Under the pieces are notes generated by a model. That model was not told where the DNA came from, made no database searches, and saw only the letters and a list, made by a program, of their open reading frames with translations. A stretch of DNA of 64,000 bases from Sphingobacterium sp. R2 (GTDB taxonomy: Bacteria; Bacteroidota; Bacteroidia; Sphingobacteriales; Sphingobacteriaceae), in NCBI RefSeq assembly GCF_040760075.1, contig NZ_CP142884.1:1178001-1242000 (forward strand). The letters are read 5' to 3'. Positions 35,284 to 44,438 of the stretch are shown one piece after another. The stretch's first letter is position 1. Each line of letters opens with the position of its first letter. The position numbers and the translations under genes were made by a program.

Positions 35284-36980
35284 GTACAGCAGATTGGATC
35301 GTTTTATTTTTGACACTCTTTGTTATCGTTGTGTATGGCGTTTACAAGAGTAGAGGCATAAAAAATATTGATGGATACCTTCTGGGTAATCGTTCTTTAC
35401 CTTGGTATCACGTCGGATTGTCAGTAATGGCGACTCAAGCAAGCGCCATTACTTTCCTTTCTGCACCCGGACTAGCTTATTCTTCAGGAATGAGTTTCGT
35501 TCAATTCTATTTCGGCCTACCTCTGGCCATGATTGTCCTCTGCATAACATTTATCCCTATTTTTCATAAGCTTAAAGTATTTACAGCCTACGAATTTCTA
35601 GAAAAACGCTTTGATGTAAGAACCAGAGGCCTCACCGCTATTCTCTTCCTCATTCAACGCGGTATTTCAACAGGTATTACCATATTTGCTCCTGCGCTGA
35701 TCATATCGACCATACTACATATTGACCTGACCTGGACCACCTTGGCCATCGGAAGTTTTGTTGTCATCTATACAACTTATGGCGGAACCAAAGCTGTATC
35801 CCATACACAATTGCTCCAAATGAGCATTATTTTTGCCTCTTTACTTATCGCTGGGATATTGGTTATTCATCTGCTACCACAAGATATTGGCCTTTCAAAA
35901 GCATTGCATATAGCAGGAAAATCAGGTAAAACAAATGCGCTGGATTTTACTTTTGATCTGAACAATAACTATACAATTTGGACAGGGTTAATTGGAGGCT
36001 TTTTTCTACAGCTTTCTTATTTTGGAACAGATCAGAGCCAAGTCGGAAGGTATTTAACTGGAGCTTCCATCAAAGAAAGCCGGATGGGATTAATTATGAA
36101 TGGTTTATTGAAGATACCTATGCAATTTGCAATTCTCCTGATCGGAATACTTGTATTTGCCTATTATCAGTTCCATCAGCCGCCTATCTTTTTTAACCAA
36201 GTTGAAGTCAAAAACCTCAAGGAAAGTAAATACGCTCCGGAGTATAAAATCTTCGAACAGAAACATAACGAATTGTTTAAAACGCGTGAATCTGCAGTTC
36301 AGCAGCTTAATATAGCCTTAGAGCAGGATGACAAAAAAAGTATTGCTCATGCTCGCACAACATTGAGCCAATTAAATGTGGAAATGCAGCAGGTTAAAGA
36401 CCGAACCATAGACTTGATTAAAAAAAACAATCCCAGCGCGGAAACGAACGACAATAATTATGTGTTCCTTTCTTTCGTAACCACTGTATTTCCCAAAGGG
36501 TTAATCGGGTTGCTCATAGCAGTTATCTTTCTCGCATCAATGGGATCGACTGCAAGTGCTATTAACTCACTGTCTTCTACCACAACAATTGATATTTACA
36601 AAAGATTTATTAACCGCAAATCATCTGAAAAACAAGACCTACTATGGTCTCGTCTATTTACACTGATTTGGGGCATATTTACTATCCTGGTAGCCTTATA
36701 TGCGAATAGGTTAGGTAATCTTCTCGAAGCAGTCAATATCTTAGGTTCGTTATTCTATGGTACGATCCTAGGTATTTTTATCGTAGCCTTCTATATGAGA
36801 AAAATCAGGGGCAATGCAGTTTTTATTGCCGCCATACTTTCAGAAGTGATCGTAATTGGTATTTGGTTAATGGATAAAATACCGTTTCTATGGTTAAACC
36901 TTATCGGCTGTCTGGCCGTTATGCTGATCGCTTATCTCTTTGAACTGGGAATAAAAAAAGCGAATTGGAAGACGATATAA
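35280..36980 (+). CDS. Sodium:solute symporter (SSS family)
   Basis: A 566-residue inner-membrane transporter with about 13 hydrophobic helices. SSS features are KNIDGYLLGNRSLPWYHVGL near residue 25, MATQASAITFLSAPGLAY (sodium-site region), FGTDQSQVGRYLT near 265 and ASMGSTASAINSLSSTT near 420. A hydrophilic, partly coiled segment of about 75 residues (roughly 315-390) is inserted between helices, which is unusual for the core fold. The start ATG 35280 overlaps the 30-residue peptide; the open frame before it has no membrane helix. The solute could be a sugar or sialic acid; PIG-L in the same transcript would fit amino-sugar use. Confidence 0.9.
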   Translation: MSTADWIVLFLTLFVIVVYGVYKSRGIKNIDGYLLGNRSLPWYHVGLSVMATQASAITFLSAPGLAYSSGMSFVQFYFGLPLAMIVLCITFIPIFHKLKVFTAYEFLEKRFDVRTRGLTAILFLIQRGISTGITIFAPALIISTILHIDLTWTTLAIGSFVVIYTTYGGTKAVSHTQLLQMSIIFASLLIAGILVIHLLPQDIGLSKALHIAGKSGKTNALDFTFDLNNNYTIWTGLIGGFFLQLSYFGTDQSQVGRYLTGASIKESRMGLIMNGLLKIPMQFAILLIGILVFAYYQFHQPPIFFNQVEVKNLKESKYAPEYKIFEQKHNELFKTRESAVQQLNIALEQDDKKSIAHARTTLSQLNVEMQQVKDRTIDLIKKNNPSAETNDNNYVFLSFVTTVFPKGLIGLLIAVIFLASMGSTASAINSLSSTTTIDIYKRFINRKSSEKQDLLWSRLFTLIWGIFTILVALYANRLGNLLEAVNILGSLFYGTILGIFIVAFYMRKIRGNAVFIAAILSEVIVIGIWLMDKIPFLWLNLIGCLAVMLIAYLFELGIKKANWKTI

Positions 36981-37019
36981 TCTATTCACAATAAAACAAA
37001 AACGATTGATCGTACAAGT

Positions 37020-37886
37020 TTAATATTTTCTATAAATGTTGTACAATACGCTCTTATCGTATATGGTCAGCTCAGGAGTTGTATCTCTTACAATGAACTT
37101 TCTTTTAAAGGCAACAATCGCTGCTTTAAGATTAGACGTATCGTACCCGATAATTTTAAGCGCATCTATCGCATTAAAACCATCTGGGGGGGCGACAAGC
37201 TGCCCTTCATCATACCAAATTCCAAAACCCCGTTCCGCCAGCTTTTTCCAGGGAAAAAACACACTTGGATCGTTCTTCCTTGCCGGTGCAATATCAGCAT
37301 GGCCAATAAAATTATTTGTCGGTATTAAATAGCGAGATTTCAAGGTATCCAGCACCGTCATCAACGAATTAATTTGTGCATCAGGAAAAGGTTCTCGACC
37401 ATTATTATCCAGCTCAATACCAATAGAACATGAGTTCATATCTACGATAGAGCCCCATTTAGCAACCCCAGCATGCCAAGAGCGTACATAATCATTTAAC
37501 ATTTGTATAATCTCTCCATTTCGGCCGATAACATAATGTGAACTCACTTTAGTCCTCGGGATCTGAAAAGTTTTAATTGTCTGACCGATGCTGTCTTGCG
37601 CGGTGTGGTGGATAATAACAAAATTTGGCTTGCGTACATCATAATGAATAGCCTCTTCTTGACGCCAATAAGAATGGCTTCCGGATTTCTGTAAAAAGAT
37701 GATCTTTCTTTCCTCTGGTGTCAATAAACTGGTATCCGGCTGCGTCACAATTTGCTGCTCCAAAACCACCGGAGAAGCAGCAGATGTTATTAAAGGTTTC
37801 AAAATCGCCGGCTGTACCTTCGACTTACAACTTGCCAAAGACAGCAATGAGCACAGTAATATTCCTACTGACACAGGTCTAATCAT
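37020..37886 (-). CDS. N-acetylmuramoyl-L-alanine amidase lipoprotein (Amidase_2)
   Basis: A 288-residue predicted lipoprotein: the signal sequence ends in LLSLASCKSK, with the lipidated Cys near residue 20. The amidase_2/PGRP domain (about 80-240) shows the zinc ligands in VIIHHTAQDS, WHAGVAKWG and FIGHADIAPARKNDP. It cleaves the bond between N-acetylmuramic acid and L-alanine in peptidoglycan or its fragments. The start overlaps the stop of the upstream DUF3078 gene by one base, so the two are co-expressed. Confidence 0.9.
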   Translation of the reverse strand: MIRPVSVGILLCSLLSLASCKSKVQPAILKPLITSAASPVVLEQQIVTQPDTSLLTPEERKIIFLQKSGSHSYWRQEEAIHYDVRKPNFVIIHHTAQDSIGQTIKTFQIPRTKVSSHYVIGRNGEIIQMLNDYVRSWHAGVAKWGSIVDMNSCSIGIELDNNGREPFPDAQINSLMTVLDTLKSRYLIPTNNFIGHADIAPARKNDPSVFFPWKKLAERGFGIWYDEGQLVAPPDGFNAIDALKIIGYDTSNLKAAIVAFKRKFIVRDTTPELTIYDKSVLYNIYRKY

Positions 37887-38923
37887 TATTTTGGTAAACT
37901 ATATACAATTCCCATGGCCAAGGACTGACTCAATTGCACTTTGGAAATCACATCCGGATCATAAATCATAATACCATTCAAGTTCACATTGATTACACGG
38001 GTAACTTTCGCTGTTACGGTTACATCCAAACGGTGCGTTGGATCGGAAAGTTTCTCATAATCGGCAAAAAGATTATAACGTGCCTTTACATTCAATTTAT
38101 CTGTGAAGTTTTTGTCCAAGTTCGCGGTTAACTGGAATGCCAATGCATTTGCAAAAGTACGATCTTCCTTTACACCGAATCTTTCGCCGGTACCCACACT
38201 TGGATTGTTTGGATCCCTATAATATCCATATTTTGCGAAAAAACCCTCCCCAGAGCGAGGTCTAACACGATCATCCAAAATAAAGGTCTGACGAGCAGTA
38301 CCCGTACCAAAACGTAACGAGAACTCATTGCTGGGCTTGTACTCAAGACCGAAAGACTCCGTCAAATAAGCTGGCGCCATAAAAGCATTTTCTATATAAT
38401 CAATGGTATCCCTACCATTGACCGTTTTATACTTATACCCTGCGTCAAATTGAGACTCAAAGGTCACCGATGTAAACAAAGCCCAATTGGCTGACAATTT
38501 ATAGGAAAGCTTATTATCCCAAAATATACGGTCATTATTTTTCTTCGCAATATTATTGGTGTTCTTTATTTTTCCATAACGTAAATCAACTTCAGTCACG
38601 AAATTGAAATTGTCTCTGGTATAATCCGATTTATGATTGGCATTCAACCCAACAGCAATAGAACCGACACCGCCCCCTTTCCAATTATCATTAAATGATG
38701 CCTGATTTAAATTGATCCCAAATTTTGTCCAATGTTTCCAATAATCTACTTCTAGGTTCAGTTTGGGAACCACAGGACGAATGGTTTTAATATTTAAAGG
38801 TTGATCTTTCTGTACAGAAATTACAGTATCTGGTTTTGCTCTAAGATCTTTCAGATCCTGTGCCTTTAAGCCAGTAATAGAAAGGCAGAGCATAGCCATG
38901 CCGACAAAATTAAATAACTTCAT
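37886..38923 (-). CDS. DUF3078 domain-containing protein
   Basis: A 345-residue exported protein with signal peptide ending LKAQD. The body is beta-rich with aromatic strands (WKHWTKFGINLNQASFNDNW, ALFTSVTFESQFDAGYKY), typical of the Bacteroidota DUF3078 family, which is predicted to form an outer-membrane barrel. No function is known. It overlaps the amidase by one base and follows a carboxypeptidase-regulatory-like protein 23 bp upstream, so this set may act at the cell envelope. Confidence 0.8.
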   Translation of the reverse strand: MKLFNFVGMAMLCLSITGLKAQDLKDLRAKPDTVISVQKDQPLNIKTIRPVVPKLNLEVDYWKHWTKFGINLNQASFNDNWKGGGVGSIAVGLNANHKSDYTRDNFNFVTEVDLRYGKIKNTNNIAKKNNDRIFWDNKLSYKLSANWALFTSVTFESQFDAGYKYKTVNGRDTIDYIENAFMAPAYLTESFGLEYKPSNEFSLRFGTGTARQTFILDDRVRPRSGEGFFAKYGYYRDPNNPSVGTGERFGVKEDRTFANALAFQLTANLDKNFTDKLNVKARYNLFADYEKLSDPTHRLDVTVTAKVTRVINVNLNGIMIYDPDVISKVQLSQSLAMGIVYSLPK

Positions 38924-38946
38924 TCTGAAAACGTCTATTTTTTTGT

Positions 38947-39708
38947 TTACGGTACTAATTTAAAATTAATTGTTGGAAAAGGCTCAATAAAATATTGCGA
39001 AGGATTCAATTGATACCGTGAATAGCAATTCTTGATATAATTTGCCAGTTCATAATCACTTGCTGCAAGAATAAAGAAATAGGAGGGTCTGAATATCCTT
39101 CTAAATCGTTCCGATTCTTCACTATTCAGCCCAGTTACTTTACTGATAAGTTCCTTCGAAAATTTATAATCGATCACATTTTCCTTATAGTCATTTTCAA
39201 TAGTTTTAGTCAATCGGCGTGCTCGTTTGGCCTCTTTGCTAAATAAACTGTAGATTGAATTGATGCTTAAACCAGCACCATTTGGCCCGACAGAAAATAC
39301 ATCACCATAACCTGCCAAACGATATGCCTTTTCATAATCTACTTTTGCTTTTTCCAAAATTTCTTCGGGACTCTTGCGTGCGTAAACCTGAACCTCTTCG
39401 ATATAAAAAGATTCGCGTACTAGATGAAAAAGTAATAATCCCTTTTCATCTACAAGAAGTGTATCTGAAAAGTATCCCTTACTCATCGCTACGATATGAT
39501 CTCCTAACTGTGCATTAAAGACAAATTCACCTTTGATTGTATTATAATTAACCTCCCCTGTTCGCAAATTGGCGAGCTTTACATTTCCAATACGCTGTTT
39601 GGTATTTTTATCAAAAACAATACCCTCCACTTTTTTATCTTGGCAAAAAAGTGCTGAAGTGGAAGCCCCAATGGCAATAAGTAGAAAAATATATCGTATA
39701 AATATCAC
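38947..39708 (-). CDS. Exported protein with CarboxypepD_reg-like domain
   Basis: A 253-residue protein. The N-terminal 60-odd mature residues form a carboxypeptidase-regulatory-like beta domain (VEGIVFDKNTKQRIGNVKLA, GEFVFNAQLGDHIVAMSKGY). The rest is helical and basic with no family I know. The start is uncertain: GTG at 39708 gives a good signal peptide (MIFIRYIFLLIAIGASTSAL), while the open frame reaches 39825 without a better signal. It lies upstream of the DUF3078 and amidase genes on the same strand. Confidence 0.65.
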   Translation of the reverse strand: MIFIRYIFLLIAIGASTSALFCQDKKVEGIVFDKNTKQRIGNVKLANLRTGEVNYNTIKGEFVFNAQLGDHIVAMSKGYFSDTLLVDEKGLLLFHLVRESFYIEEVQVYARKSPEEILEKAKVDYEKAYRLAGYGDVFSVGPNGAGLSINSIYSLFSKEAKRARRLTKTIENDYKENVIDYKFSKELISKVTGLNSEESERFRRIFRPSYFFILAASDYELANYIKNCYSRYQLNPSQYFIEPFPTINFKLVP

Positions 39709-39769
39709 TATCGTAAAACTACTATATAGCGATACAAAAGTGAAATATTTAACATCTTTTAAAGCGTAA

Positions 39770-40602
39770 CTATTTAGATATAACCAAAAGCTGACCCAAA
39801 GATAGCGCATCATCCGTAAGGCCATTTAAAGCCTTAATCTGATCGACAGATACATTATATAGCTTACTGAGCGAATACAACGTATCCTGAGCTTTAACCT
39901 CATGAATACGCATAGCTACGGGGCTCTTGATGGCTTCTGTTTTTACAACCGAGGGGGGGCTTCTTGTACATTCTGAACGATCTCTACCTGCACCGTTTCT
40001 TCTCGAACAACTTTTTCACGCGGCGATTCACCGCGGTCGTATTGATCAAGATGATATCTTTCGATCATTTCGATCAGCAATTCAGGATAACGTGGATTGG
40101 TGGCATACCCAGCGGCTTTCAAGCCTTTAGCCCAACCTTTATAATCATTTTTATCCAATTTAAAGAGCGCGGCGTACCGAGGCCTCAACAGAAATTCAGA
40201 ATGATCTCGAAACGATTGTTCGGGACTGTCATAAACACGAAAGCAATCATTAATATTATCATCAGGACGGGTTACGGATTTTCCTTTCCACACTCCGCCA
40301 CATTTAATACCAAAATGATTATTCGCCTCGCGCGCCAGATAACTATTCCCATTACCTGATTCAAGCAGTGCCTGAGCCAGTTTAATGCTGGCGGGAATAC
40401 CGTATCTGTTCATTTCTGCAATGGCTACCTCTTTGTAATGATTGATGTAATCGTTCCCCGCCATGGTGGGCCGCCCAACAGAAGGGGATGAAGAAGTTTT
40501 TGAACTGGAGCCAGATTTAGGGGACGATAATGTGCCCCTCCGACTTGAACATGATGTAACCAACATCATGAGTACAAACATGCCATAAAAAAACTTCTTC
40601 AT
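39770..40602 (-). pseudogene. Glucosaminidase-LysM lipoprotein interrupted by a C7-tract frameshift
   Basis: The reading frame from ATG 40602 runs to a TAA at 39943 and gives a 219-residue lipoprotein (VTSCSSRR) with a GH73-type glucosaminidase domain (IKLAQALLESGNGNSYLA, NNHFGIKCGG, YPELLIEMIERY). Just before the stop is a run of seven C (7 G at 39953-39959 on the plus strand). Adding one C restores the frame for 60 more codons to TAG at 39770-39772; this part encodes a LysM domain (AMRIHEVKAQDTLYSLSKLY, IKALNGLTDDALSLGQLLVI). The intact protein would have about 277 residues. The present version keeps the hydrolase but loses its peptidoglycan-binding module. It may be a sequencing error, a mutation or slippage variation. 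Confidence 0.8.
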
Positions 40603-40624
40603 GCAGTAATGTTGTGCTTAGTGC

Positions 40625-41149
40625 TTATTTTTTAGTTGACGAGAATTTGTTTTGCTTAGCATCATGATCAAACATATCCAAATGATATTGTCTAATTGTA
40701 GCGAGTACTTTTGCTGTCCAACCTTTACTCGTGGAGTACCCTGAACGAGCAATCGCTTTTACCCAAGCTTCGTATTTTTCACCCGGATGTTTATCAAAAA
40801 GACTTTGAGTAGTCTTTTTTCTTTTCACTATTCCTACAAAATCATCGTACGAGTCTAATACTGACCGATAACCTTTGTAAGCTGACCGAATAACGGTACT
40901 ATTGTTCTTTCCTTTGACACCAAAATGGTTATTCAAATTCTTTGCTACCCTGCTACCACCATTTCCGCTTTCATGCATGGCGATGGCTAAGATAACCGAT
41001 GCCGGAACACCATGTTCCTCCATCATTTCTTTTGCTATTGGACTGTACTTATCGACATATGCCGCATTACTTTGAGCGGAAACCTTTGTTAATCCAAAAG
41101 TTCCCAAAGCTAGTACCAGTACAAAGCTTTTTAATTGTTTTAAATTCAT
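40625..41149 (-). CDS. Secreted glucosaminidase (GH73-like)
   Basis: A 174-residue secreted protein. The signal peptide ends near residue 25 (LTKVSAQS). The lysozyme-like glucosaminidase domain covers the rest, with HGVPASVILAIAMHESGNGG (catalytic Glu region), NNHFGVKGKNN, SYDDFVGIVKRK and YSTSKGWTAKVLATIRQYH. It hydrolyses glycan strands of peptidoglycan. It is a paralogue of the domain encoded 22 bp downstream, from which it differs by lacking a lipobox and LysM. The two are likely co-transcribed. Confidence 0.87.
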   Translation of the reverse strand: MNLKQLKSFVLVLALGTFGLTKVSAQSNAAYVDKYSPIAKEMMEEHGVPASVILAIAMHESGNGGSRVAKNLNNHFGVKGKNNSTVIRSAYKGYRSVLDSYDDFVGIVKRKKTTQSLFDKHPGEKYEAWVKAIARSGYSTSKGWTAKVLATIRQYHLDMFDHDAKQNKFSSTKK

Positions 41150-41171
41150 GAAGAATGTTTTAGTTCACAAA

Positions 41172-41807
41172 TTACCTTTTGCGTAATACAAAAAGTCCGT
41201 CTCGAATTGGTAATATCACCTTTTCTACGCGCTTGTCCTGAGCTAAACGTGCATTCAAATCAATGATCTGCTTTGTTTGGTTGTCTGGTTTTGAATCTAA
41301 TACCTTACCTTTCCATAAGACATTGTCAATCAAAATAAGTCCCCCAGACGGAACTTGATTTATTATCGTTTCGAAATAAAATAAATTTCTCTTCTTGTCT
41401 GCGTCGATAAATACTAGATCGAATGTTTCATTCAATGTAGGTAGTATTACCGCCGCATCGCCAATGTGATACCTGATCTTATCAGCAAATGGCGATTCAT
41501 CAAAATAACCTTGCACCCTTTCCTGCTGCTCTGCATTGATATCAATGGTATGTAATAATCCATCTTCTTTCAGCCCTTCAGCGAGACATAAAGTTGCGTA
41601 TCCCGTAAAAGTTCCAATCTCTAAAATACGCTTGGGAGCAACCAATTTGCTCAATAAAGAAAGAACTCTTCCCTGGTAATGTCCAGACAACATATGGGGC
41701 ATTGTTTCCTTCAAATAAGTATCCCGATTTACCATTTTCAGTAACGAATTTTCTCCGTCTGTAGTATGTTCCAAATAGGACTCTAAATCGCTGTCAACAA
41801 TTTCCAT
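41172..41807 (-). CDS. O-methyltransferase (class I, SAM-dependent)
   Basis: A 211-residue soluble enzyme of the Methyltransf_3 (caffeoyl-CoA/catechol OMT) family. SAM-binding motif VAPKRILEIGTFTGYATLCL lies near residue 60, the metal-binding Asp in LVFIDADKKRN near 133, and ILIDNVLWKGKVLD near 160. It methylates hydroxyl groups of small molecules; the substrate is unknown. The start ATG is at 41807, an open frame to 41831 adds only eight residues. It lies 22 bp upstream of the glucosaminidase genes. Confidence 0.88.
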   Translation of the reverse strand: MEIVDSDLESYLEHTTDGENSLLKMVNRDTYLKETMPHMLSGHYQGRVLSLLSKLVAPKRILEIGTFTGYATLCLAEGLKEDGLLHTIDINAEQQERVQGYFDESPFADKIRYHIGDAAVILPTLNETFDLVFIDADKKRNLFYFETIINQVPSGGLILIDNVLWKGKVLDSKPDNQTKQIIDLNARLAQDKRVEKVILPIRDGLFVLRKR

Positions 41808-41984
41808 AACCGCAAAGGTACCAAAAAACATGTTTAGTATAAAAACTTTTTTTTACTAAAACCTGATTATCAATTAAATACAATAAAGCTTTTGTAAAGG
41901 ACGTTTTTTTAAAATTGCCTCAAACGCATAAAAACCCAACATCTCCAATTTAAAATTTTATTTCAGATCAGAATTTCTCCAAAG

Positions 41985-42025
41985 AAAAAGCCTCCTAAAA
42001 TACGATTTTTTAGAAGGCTTTTTTT
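41985..42025 (-). terminator. Terminator after folE
   Basis: Long inverted repeat AAAAAGCCT..CTAAAA / TTTTTAG..AGGCTTTTTTT, 20 bp beyond the folE stop. Confidence 0.8.
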
Positions 42026-42045
42026 AGTATTGCACTATAAAGAAT

Positions 42046-42675
42046 TTACGCAAGATCAGCTGTGATTAAGCGTAAAAATTCGGATCGCGTTACATCATTT
42101 TGAAAAGCTCCCGTAAATGCAGAAGTTGTTGTCACAGAATTTTGTTTCTGCACACCACGCATGGCCATACACATGTGTTTACATTCCATGACAACAGCTA
42201 CGCCCAGCGCCCCCAAAGTTTCTTGGATACAGTCCCTGATCTCATTAGTGAGCCTCTCTTGAACTTGAAGGCGACGTGCAAAAATATCAACAACACGTGG
42301 TATTTTACTCAATCCAACAATATGTCCGTTAGGAATATAAGCAATGTGGGCCTTACCGAAGAAAGGCAACATGTGGTGTTCACAAAGAGAATAGACTTCA
42401 ATATCTTTTACGACAACCATTTGACTATAGTCTTCTTCAAACATTGCTCCACGTAACACCTCTCCAGCATCAATATCATAGCCATGGGTCAAAAATTGCA
42501 ACGCTTTCGCAACACGCTCTGGCGTCTTTACTAAACCTTCGCGTTTGGGATCTTCTCCAAGACATGCCAATATATCGGTATAATGAGAAGCGATTCGTTC
42601 TACCTTTTCAGTATTGTATTTGTCGATCTTAATATATCCATCCAACTCTTCGTTGTCAAATGAGTGCTGACTCAT
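42046..42675 (-). CDS. folE: GTP cyclohydrolase I
   Basis: A 209-residue cytoplasmic enzyme that turns GTP into 7,8-dihydroneopterin triphosphate, the first step of folate and queuosine synthesis. Zinc ligands are in [20 protein letters not shown] (near residue 105) and [14 protein letters not shown] (near 165). The substrate-binding [10 protein letters not shown] follows. Its length matches FolE type I. The queD gene lies 28 bp upstream on the same strand, so the pair supplies dihydroneopterin triphosphate directly to QueD. Confidence 0.95.
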   Translation of the reverse strand: MSQHSFDNEELDGYIKIDKYNTEKVERIASHYTDILACLGEDPKREGLVKTPERVAKALQFLTHGYDIDAGEVLRGAMFEEDYSQMVVVKDIEVYSLCEHHMLPFFGKAHIAYIPNGHIVGLSKIPRVVDIFARRLQVQERLTNEIRDCIQETLGALGVAVVMECKHMCMAMRGVQKQNSVTTTSAFTGAFQNDVTRSEFLRLITADLA

Positions 42676-42703
42676 AGTTTTTACTATTTAAATGTATTAA
42701 AGT

Positions 42704-43117
42704 TTAATCGCCAAAATATTCGACGTAATTATTTTCTGTTTCGTGCAAACGGACACTATGTAAAATTACTCCCTGTTCATCAAACAAGGGTTTTAGAATC
42801 TTAAATATTTCGATTGCGATATTTTCAGTTGAAGCCATCACACCCTGCATAAAATCAACATCTAAATTAAAATTACGGTGATCAACCTTATCGATTATGC
42901 TACGATTGATTATTTCCTTCATAATCTTTAGGTCAATCAAAAAACCAGTTTCTGGATTAATATTTCCTTTAACTGTGACATAAAGATCATAATTATGCCC
43001 ATGCCAATTCGGATTGGCACAAAGGCCAAAGACCTGTTCATTCTGCTCCTCACTCCAGTCTTCACGATAGAGCTTGTGCGCAGCACAGAAACGTTCACGA
43101 CGAGTTATAAATACCAT
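42704..43117 (-). CDS. queD: 6-carboxytetrahydropterin synthase QueD
   Basis: A 137-residue enzyme of the PTPS/QueD family. Zinc-binding His residues are in CAAHKL and the HGHNYDLYVTV segment. The catalytic Cys lies in GLCANPNWHGHNY, the family CxxxxxHGH. A second catalytic His is in VDHRNFNLD, and ASTENIAIEIF carries the Glu that holds the pterin. It converts dihydroneopterin triphosphate into 6-carboxytetrahydropterin for queuosine. The start is ATG 43117; a TTG three codons upstream falls inside the likely -7 box and is rejected. Folate and queuosine supply are thus linked with folE. Confidence 0.92.
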   Translation of the reverse strand: MVFITRRERFCAAHKLYREDWSEEQNEQVFGLCANPNWHGHNYDLYVTVKGNINPETGFLIDLKIMKEIINRSIIDKVDHRNFNLDVDFMQGVMASTENIAIEIFKILKPLFDEQGVILHSVRLHETENNYVEYFGD

Positions 43118-43123
43118 AATATA

Positions 43124-43131
43124 CAAAGATA
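43124..43131 (-). promoter_or_regulatory. -7 element of the queD-folE promoter
   Basis: On the minus strand TATCTTTG (complement of 43124-43131) is a perfect TAnnTTTG, only 6 bp before the queD ATG at 43117. No good TTG box lies 20 bases further upstream. If used, the mRNA would be almost leaderless. Confidence 0.4.
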
Positions 43132-43673
43132 AGGCTTTAGGCGCAATTTTAACATTTCAATTTGAGGAATGCCGTCAGAATATCGTAATATAATGAAGTG
43201 CCTCTGCCATTCTTTATCCAACAGCGATAGGAGTTCGGTAGTCCAAGTCTTAACCTGTTAGCAAACGAATGGATAAAAATTTGAAAACCAAACATTTGCT
43301 TACGCTTTAGGAGAATAGCAGTATTCATACCATATTGGCTCTTTTACGTAATTTTTCTTTAGATATGATTTAGCATTTAAATAGGTTTAGTTTAGATTCA
43401 ACCTTTGTTATCCCTAATTAAAAGCTAAACTAAATAGCTATTGAAACAATATTAATGTATAATAATTTAATAGCGACTCTTAACTTTTGAATGTCTAAAA
43501 CAATGACGCTCCATTGAGCTTATCAGTAATCATATCGTTAGCTGACACCAAATCATCCTTTGTATAAATAAAACTCAAATCTGTCAGTTGGACAAATAAC
43601 AGGTACTATATTTTGTTATATAAAGACTTTTGCATGCAAGATAATTCGTAATTTTCCATCAAAAAAGTTCATC
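43132..43673. other. Intergenic region between queD and the futalosine hydrolase gene
   Basis: About 540 bp between divergent genes. Apart from weak -7-like sequences near 43610 (TATATTTTG, spacing one base too long) I see no ORF, tRNA, riboswitch motif or hairpin that I would support. PreQ1 riboswitch features next to queD were looked for and not found. Confidence 0.45.
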
Positions 43674-44315
43674 ATGCAAATATTAGTTGTTGCGGCTACA
43701 TCATTTGAATTGCAGCCGTTTCTGGAAGTGGCATCAACATACGATCGATGCGATACCCTCATTACTGGTGTCGGTATGGTAGCCACAGCCTTTGCGCTAG
43801 GAAGAGTACTTCATGAAAAAAAATATGATCTTCTTATTAATATAGGAATAGGGGGATGTTTGGATCGGCATGTTGAAATAGGTTCGGTCATCCAAGTAGT
43901 TTCAGAGTCATTTATTGAGCTTGGCGCAGAAGACGGGCATAACTTTATTCCAATAGACCAATTGGGCTACGGAAAGTCCAAATTTTCCTCGTGCTTATTA
44001 GCCGACAAAGAGCTTCGCCTCCCATTTCTAAAGCAGGGGGAGGGCATTACCGTAAACAAAGTACATGGTCGTACAGAAAGTATTGAAAAAATCCTAAAGC
44101 TCCATCCCAATAGTCTCGTAGAGAGTATGGAGGGAGCTGCTGTTTTCTTTGCTGCGGACAAAATGGCTGTTCCCGTTATAGAGATTCGTGGTATTTCGAA
44201 TTACGTAGAAAAAAGAAACCGTGCCACGTGGAACATTCCGTTAGCTATAATGAATAGTAATAAGGCACTTATAAAAACATTGGAATATCTAAGCAACTTA
44301 TATTTAAAAATTTAA
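43674..44315 (+). CDS. mqnB: Futalosine hydrolase
   Basis: A 213-residue enzyme of the purine nucleosidase/phosphorylase superfamily. Motifs are LITGVGMVATAFALGR near residue 30, LLINIGIGGCLD near 60, the catalytic region LVESMEGAAVFFAADKM near 155 and the Asn in EIRGISNYVEKRNRATW near 180. It releases hypoxanthine from futalosine, a step of the alternative menaquinone pathway. The family also contains MTA/SAH nucleosidase, which is similar in sequence; the C-terminal ISNYVEKRNRATW block favours MqnB. It stands alone, with no other mqn gene in the window. Confidence 0.82.
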   Translation: MQILVVAATSFELQPFLEVASTYDRCDTLITGVGMVATAFALGRVLHEKKYDLLINIGIGGCLDRHVEIGSVIQVVSESFIELGAEDGHNFIPIDQLGYGKSKFSSCLLADKELRLPFLKQGEGITVNKVHGRTESIEKILKLHPNSLVESMEGAAVFFAADKMAVPVIEIRGISNYVEKRNRATWNIPLAIMNSNKALIKTLEYLSNLYLKI

Positions 44316-44399
44316 TACGAAAGTCATTTACATCTTAAAAAATGACATAAAACTATACAATTAGCGTGTTCAAATCTTCAAAATATCAATTTTAAATAG

Positions 44400-44407
44400 T
44401 AGATTTG
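44400..44407 (+). promoter_or_regulatory. -7 element of pdhB
   Basis: TAGATTTG matches TAnnTTTG, 32 bp before the pdhB ATG. No strict TTG box lies 20 bases upstream. Confidence 0.35.
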
Positions 44408-44438
44408 TAATCTAAAAATTGACACTATTTTACAACTG

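Noticed and set aside
39964-40359. 131-residue plus-strand ORF over the glucosaminidase
   Set aside because: Antisense to a recognisable GH73 domain; Ile/Phe-rich translation without family features.
43132-43673. preQ1 or other riboswitch near queD
   Set aside because: No pseudoknot-forming preQ1 motif seen and the likely promoter lies too close to the ATG for a leader.
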